Shown here: positions 61,961-64,000 of the stretch, one piece after another
Numbering within the stretch: the stretch's first letter is position 1
Layout: each line of letters opens with the position of its first letter
Assembly (NCBI RefSeq): GCF_000717875.1
Contig: NZ_JOCT01000013.1
Coordinates: forward strand, 1-64,000
Source: Streptomyces sp. NRRL S-455
Lineage (GTDB): Bacteria > Actinomycetota > Actinomycetes > Streptomycetales > Streptomycetaceae
DNA length: 64,000 nucleotides
Direction of reading: 5' to 3'
Notes under the pieces: model-generated
The model's input: only the letters and a program-made list of their open reading frames with translations
What the model was told of the DNA's origin: nothing
The model's database searches: none
Translations under genes and position numbers: made by a program

Positions 61961-62034
61961 GGTGGGTGTAGCTCAGCTGGTAGAGCACCTGGTTGTGGTC
62001 CAGGATGCCGCGGGTTCGAGTCCCGTCACTCACC
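61961..62034 (+). tRNA. tRNA-His (anticodon GTG)
   Basis: A full cloverleaf: acceptor stem GTGGGTG (61962-61968) with CACTCAC (62027-62033), the extra G at 61961 facing C73 at 62034 that is specific to tRNA-His, a D-loop with AGCTCAGCTGGTAGAGC, anticodon loop TTGTGGT (61993-61999) with GTG at 61995-61997, and a T-arm with GGTTCGAGTCCC. The CCA end is not encoded. Confidence 0.96.
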
Positions 62035-62041
62035 CTCTTTT

Positions 62042-62081
62042 GAGAGGCCGGGGGCTGCGTGAACGCAGCCGCCGGCCTCTC
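62042..62081. terminator. Hairpin terminator after tRNA-His
   Basis: Stem of 10 plus 7 bp with one G/G mismatch (62042-62059 with 62064-62081) and a 4-nt loop; preceded by CTCTTTT. It lies between the tRNA and the convergent DUF998 gene. Confidence 0.8.
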
Positions 62082-62093
62082 TCGTTGTCGGCC

Positions 62094-62771
62094 TCAGCCA
62101 ACGCGACCGAGACGCTCTGCCGACACCGCCTCCTGCGTACGACCTGTCCGAGGGACGAGGCCACGAACACCGGCAGCACATGCCCAGAACAGGAGAGGAA
62201 AGGCGGCGACCCGCTCCATACCTCCCATGCCGAGACCGAGGTAGTGGTGGGAGAGGAACAGCCCGAAAGCCGTGACCGCCGTGACGCCCAGCAAGCTGGT
62301 GCCCCACCGCAACGGGGCGGGAACGTGGTCCGCCAGGGCCAATCCCGCCAGTGCTACACCGATGTTGCCCGTCGCCATGATGAGAAAGGCGCCCAGGACG
62401 TGCTGGTCCTCGTTGACGTCCGCGGGAGCCAGACCGGCCAGCACGAATCCCACGCCGGCACCAGCGAGCAGCAGCCGCGCCACGGCCGCGGCGGGGCCTC
62501 TGCGCCACAGGGCACCGCCGGTCAGGACGGCGCCGACGACGAGCAGTGCTCCCAGAGTGATGAACGACGCGTTCATCAGGTCGTGATCGGGAGAGCAGAT
62601 ATAACGCGGCTCGGGCTCTGGCTGCAGGGCACAGTGCACGTTGCCCAAGTCGCTGATGTTGTTCCGTGCCCAGCTGTACGGTCTCGCCCAAGCCGACTCG
62701 GCGATGACGTGGATGACGAGGAACTGCACCACGCCCACGATCCATGCCGAGTACCCGATCCGGACTCTCAC
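62094..62771 (-). CDS. DUF998 family membrane protein
   Basis: 225 residues from GTG 62771 (GGAAGG seven bases upstream); an upstream in-frame ATG at 62816 adds 15 residues. Six hydrophobic segments are seen, and between the first two lies the DUF998 marker WARNNISDLGNVHC followed by SPDHDLMNASFITLGALLVVGAVLTGG. Function is not established for the family; relatives are multi-pass integral membrane proteins. It is a single gene, convergent with tRNA-His. Confidence 0.8.
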   Translation of the reverse strand: MRVRIGYSAWIVGVVQFLVIHVIAESAWARPYSWARNNISDLGNVHCALQPEPEPRYICSPDHDLMNASFITLGALLVVGAVLTGGALWRRGPAAAVARLLLAGAGVGFVLAGLAPADVNEDQHVLGAFLIMATGNIGVALAGLALADHVPAPLRWGTSLLGVTAVTAFGLFLSHHYLGLGMGGMERVAAFPLLFWACAAGVRGLVPRTGRTQEAVSAERLGRVG

Positions 62772-63011
62772 CTGTCCACCTTCCGTCACGTGAATCCCGT
62801 GCGGACAGCCGATCATGCGGCGCCGGGCTCAGGCATTCCGGCAAGCCCCCCGGAACAGGGTGGGGCAGACCCTACGACAGCCGTCGGCGCGATGGTTCGT
62901 CCCCGACGTGGAGACCCTGCGGCGCTGCCTGGACCTCAGTGCACCGACCGCGGTCATGCCGCTGCCTGCTCCCGCGGGGCGTGAACCGTGCGCTGGCGCC
63001 GGAGATGCCCG

Positions 63012-64000
63012 TCACGACGACGACCGCGCCACCAGCTCCGTGGCCAGGACCACCTGGCGCCGGTCGAGGCCCCGGGACGCCAGGGGACGGCGGTCGGCGA
63101 CCTCGGTGAGGAGGAGGTCTATCATCCGGCGGCCCATCTCCTCGATGGGCTGGCGGACGCTGGTGAGCGGCGGATCCATGTGGCGGGCTATGGCGGAGTC
63201 GTCGTAGCCGACGAGCGCCACGTCGTCGGGAATGCGGCGCCCCGCCTCGCGCAGCGCCTGACGGGCGCCGGCCGCGGTGACGTCGGAACCGGCGAAGACC
63301 GCGTCCAGGCCGGGGTGGCGCTCCAGCAGCGCCCGCATGGCACCGTGGCCGCCCTCCTCCGTGAAGTCGCCCGCCTCGATCAGCGCCTCGTCCGCTCCGA
63401 GGCCCGCGTCCCGCAGGGCGTCGCGGTAGCCGTCGATGCGGCGCTGGGCGCCGTAGACGTCGAGGCGGCCGGTGATGTGGGCGATCCGGCGGCGACCGCG
63501 GGACAGCAGGTGCTCGACGGCCTGACGGGCGCCGCCGTAGTTGTCCGAGTCGACCGACGGCAGGGTCTCCGCCGAGGACCGCGGGCCGCTGATCACCGCC
63601 GGGATCTCCAACTGCGCCAGCAGGTCCGGCAGCGGGTCGTCCGCGTGGACCGAGACCAGCAGCACACCGTCCACCCGGTGGGCGGCCAGGTACTGGGCGA
63701 GCCGCTGCCGCTCCCGGTCGTTGCCCGCGAAGATCAGCAGCAGCTGCATCTCCGTGTCGGAGATCTCGGCTCCGACGCCCTTGAGCATGTCCGAGAAGTA
63801 CGGCTCCGCGAAGAACCTGGTCTCCGGCTCGGGCACCACCAGCGCGATCGCGTCCGTGCGGTTGGCGGCCAGGGCTCGGGCCGCCGTGTTGGGAACGTAG
63901 CCGAGTTCCGCGACGGCGGCCTCCACCGCCGCCCGGGTGGCGTCGCTGACTCTCGGCGAGCCGTTGATCACCCGGGAGACGGTGCCGCGGCCCACACCGG
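63012..64000 (-). CDS. LacI-family transcriptional regulator (N-terminus cut by window edge)
   Basis: About 328 visible residues. The visible start VGRGTVSRVINGSPRVSDATRAAVEAAVAELGYVPNTAARALAANRTDAIALVVPEPE is the end of a LacI helix-turn-helix and hinge, so only about 20 residues are missing. The effector domain has a sugar-binding PBP fold (VDSDNYGGARQAVEHLL, VFAGSDVTAAGARQALREAG, VALVGYDDSAIARHMDPPLTSVRQP). Its target genes lie outside the window; from the S. coelicolor order a neighbouring sugar operon is likely. Confidence 0.88.
   Translation of the reverse strand, partial: GVGRGTVSRVINGSPRVSDATRAAVEAAVAELGYVPNTAARALAANRTDAIALVVPEPETRFFAEPYFSDMLKGVGAEISDTEMQLLLIFAGNDRERQRLAQYLAAHRVDGVLLVSVHADDPLPDLLAQLEIPAVISGPRSSAETLPSVDSDNYGGARQAVEHLLSRGRRRIAHITGRLDVYGAQRRIDGYRDALRDAGLGADEALIEAGDFTEEGGHGAMRALLERHPGLDAVFAGSDVTAAGARQALREAGRRIPDDVALVGYDDSAIARHMDPPLTSVRQPIEEMGRRMIDLLLTEVADRRPLASRGLDRRQVVLATELVARSSS

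Noticed and set aside
62015..62034. tRNA-His 3' end as an integration (att) site
   Set aside because: No second copy of the tRNA 3' end, integrase gene or excisionase is visible in the window.
62817..63011. Possible gene fragment (reading WFVPDVETLRRCLDL)
   Set aside because: Only about 40 codons look protein-like, there is no start or family match, and the frame merges into sequence antisense to LacI; too weak to list.

Overview
The window is a stretch of Streptomyces core chromosome. The evidence is very high GC, strong G/C at third codon positions, many GTG starts behind GGAGG-type sites, rare TTA (bldA) codons, canonical 19-bp actinobacterial iron boxes, and the gene order desEFABCD - GH20 hexosaminidase - glmS - adpA - oligoribonuclease - tRNA-His. 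From memory that order matches the S. coelicolor SCO2780-SCO2793 neighbourhood. No prophage, transposase, CRISPR array or large biosynthetic cluster is visible.

Layout. 0-8.2 kb: a Pro-rich gene end coupled to a fused polysaccharide deacetylase/glycosyltransferase, a small secreted protein, a GNAT enzyme, a MoxR ATPase/VWA pair, a TIM-barrel isomerase and a MarR-GNAT fusion. 8.2-8.7 kb: decayed gene remnants. 8.7-13.3 kb: a LacI regulator divergent from a three-gene sugar catabolic operon (Gfo/Idh/MocA dehydrogenase, DUF993 aldolase-like protein, sugar isomerase), with 23-nt tandem repeats and a LacI-type operator between them. 13.3-26.9 kb: mostly exported proteins (GH3 glucosaminidase, lipoprotein, S37 peptidase, phytase-like esterase, class A beta-lactamase-like protein, HExxH protein), a fused heterodimer-type ABC exporter and an RsbW-like kinase. 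26.9-33.8 kb: PPK2, then a TPP enzyme, an agmatinase-like ureohydrolase and a Na+/solute symporter in one operon, divergent from a PucR regulator. 33.9-43.2 kb: thioesterase, acyl-CoA dehydrogenase, TetR regulator and the leucine/acyl-CoA degradation operon mccB-mccA-hmgL-acdH. 43.2-46.1 kb: a Uma2 protein and a TTA-containing GT2 gene. 46.1-53.4 kb: the desferrioxamine uptake and biosynthesis locus with two iron boxes. 53.5-57.4 kb: amino-sugar genes (GH20 with a DasR-type site, glmS). 57.5-64 kb: GPR1/YaaH membrane protein, universal stress protein, adpA (TTA codon 225), orn, tRNA-His, a DUF998 protein and a truncated LacI regulator.

Functional themes are iron acquisition, chitin/GlcNAc metabolism and development (DasR-type site, GH3, GH20, GlmS, AdpA), branched-chain amino acid catabolism, and two little-studied catabolic operons: the DUF993 operon and the symporter/ureohydrolase/TPP operon. 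Coordinates of starts are my choice from ribosome binding sites and family N-termini. All family names come from reading motifs, not from a database search.
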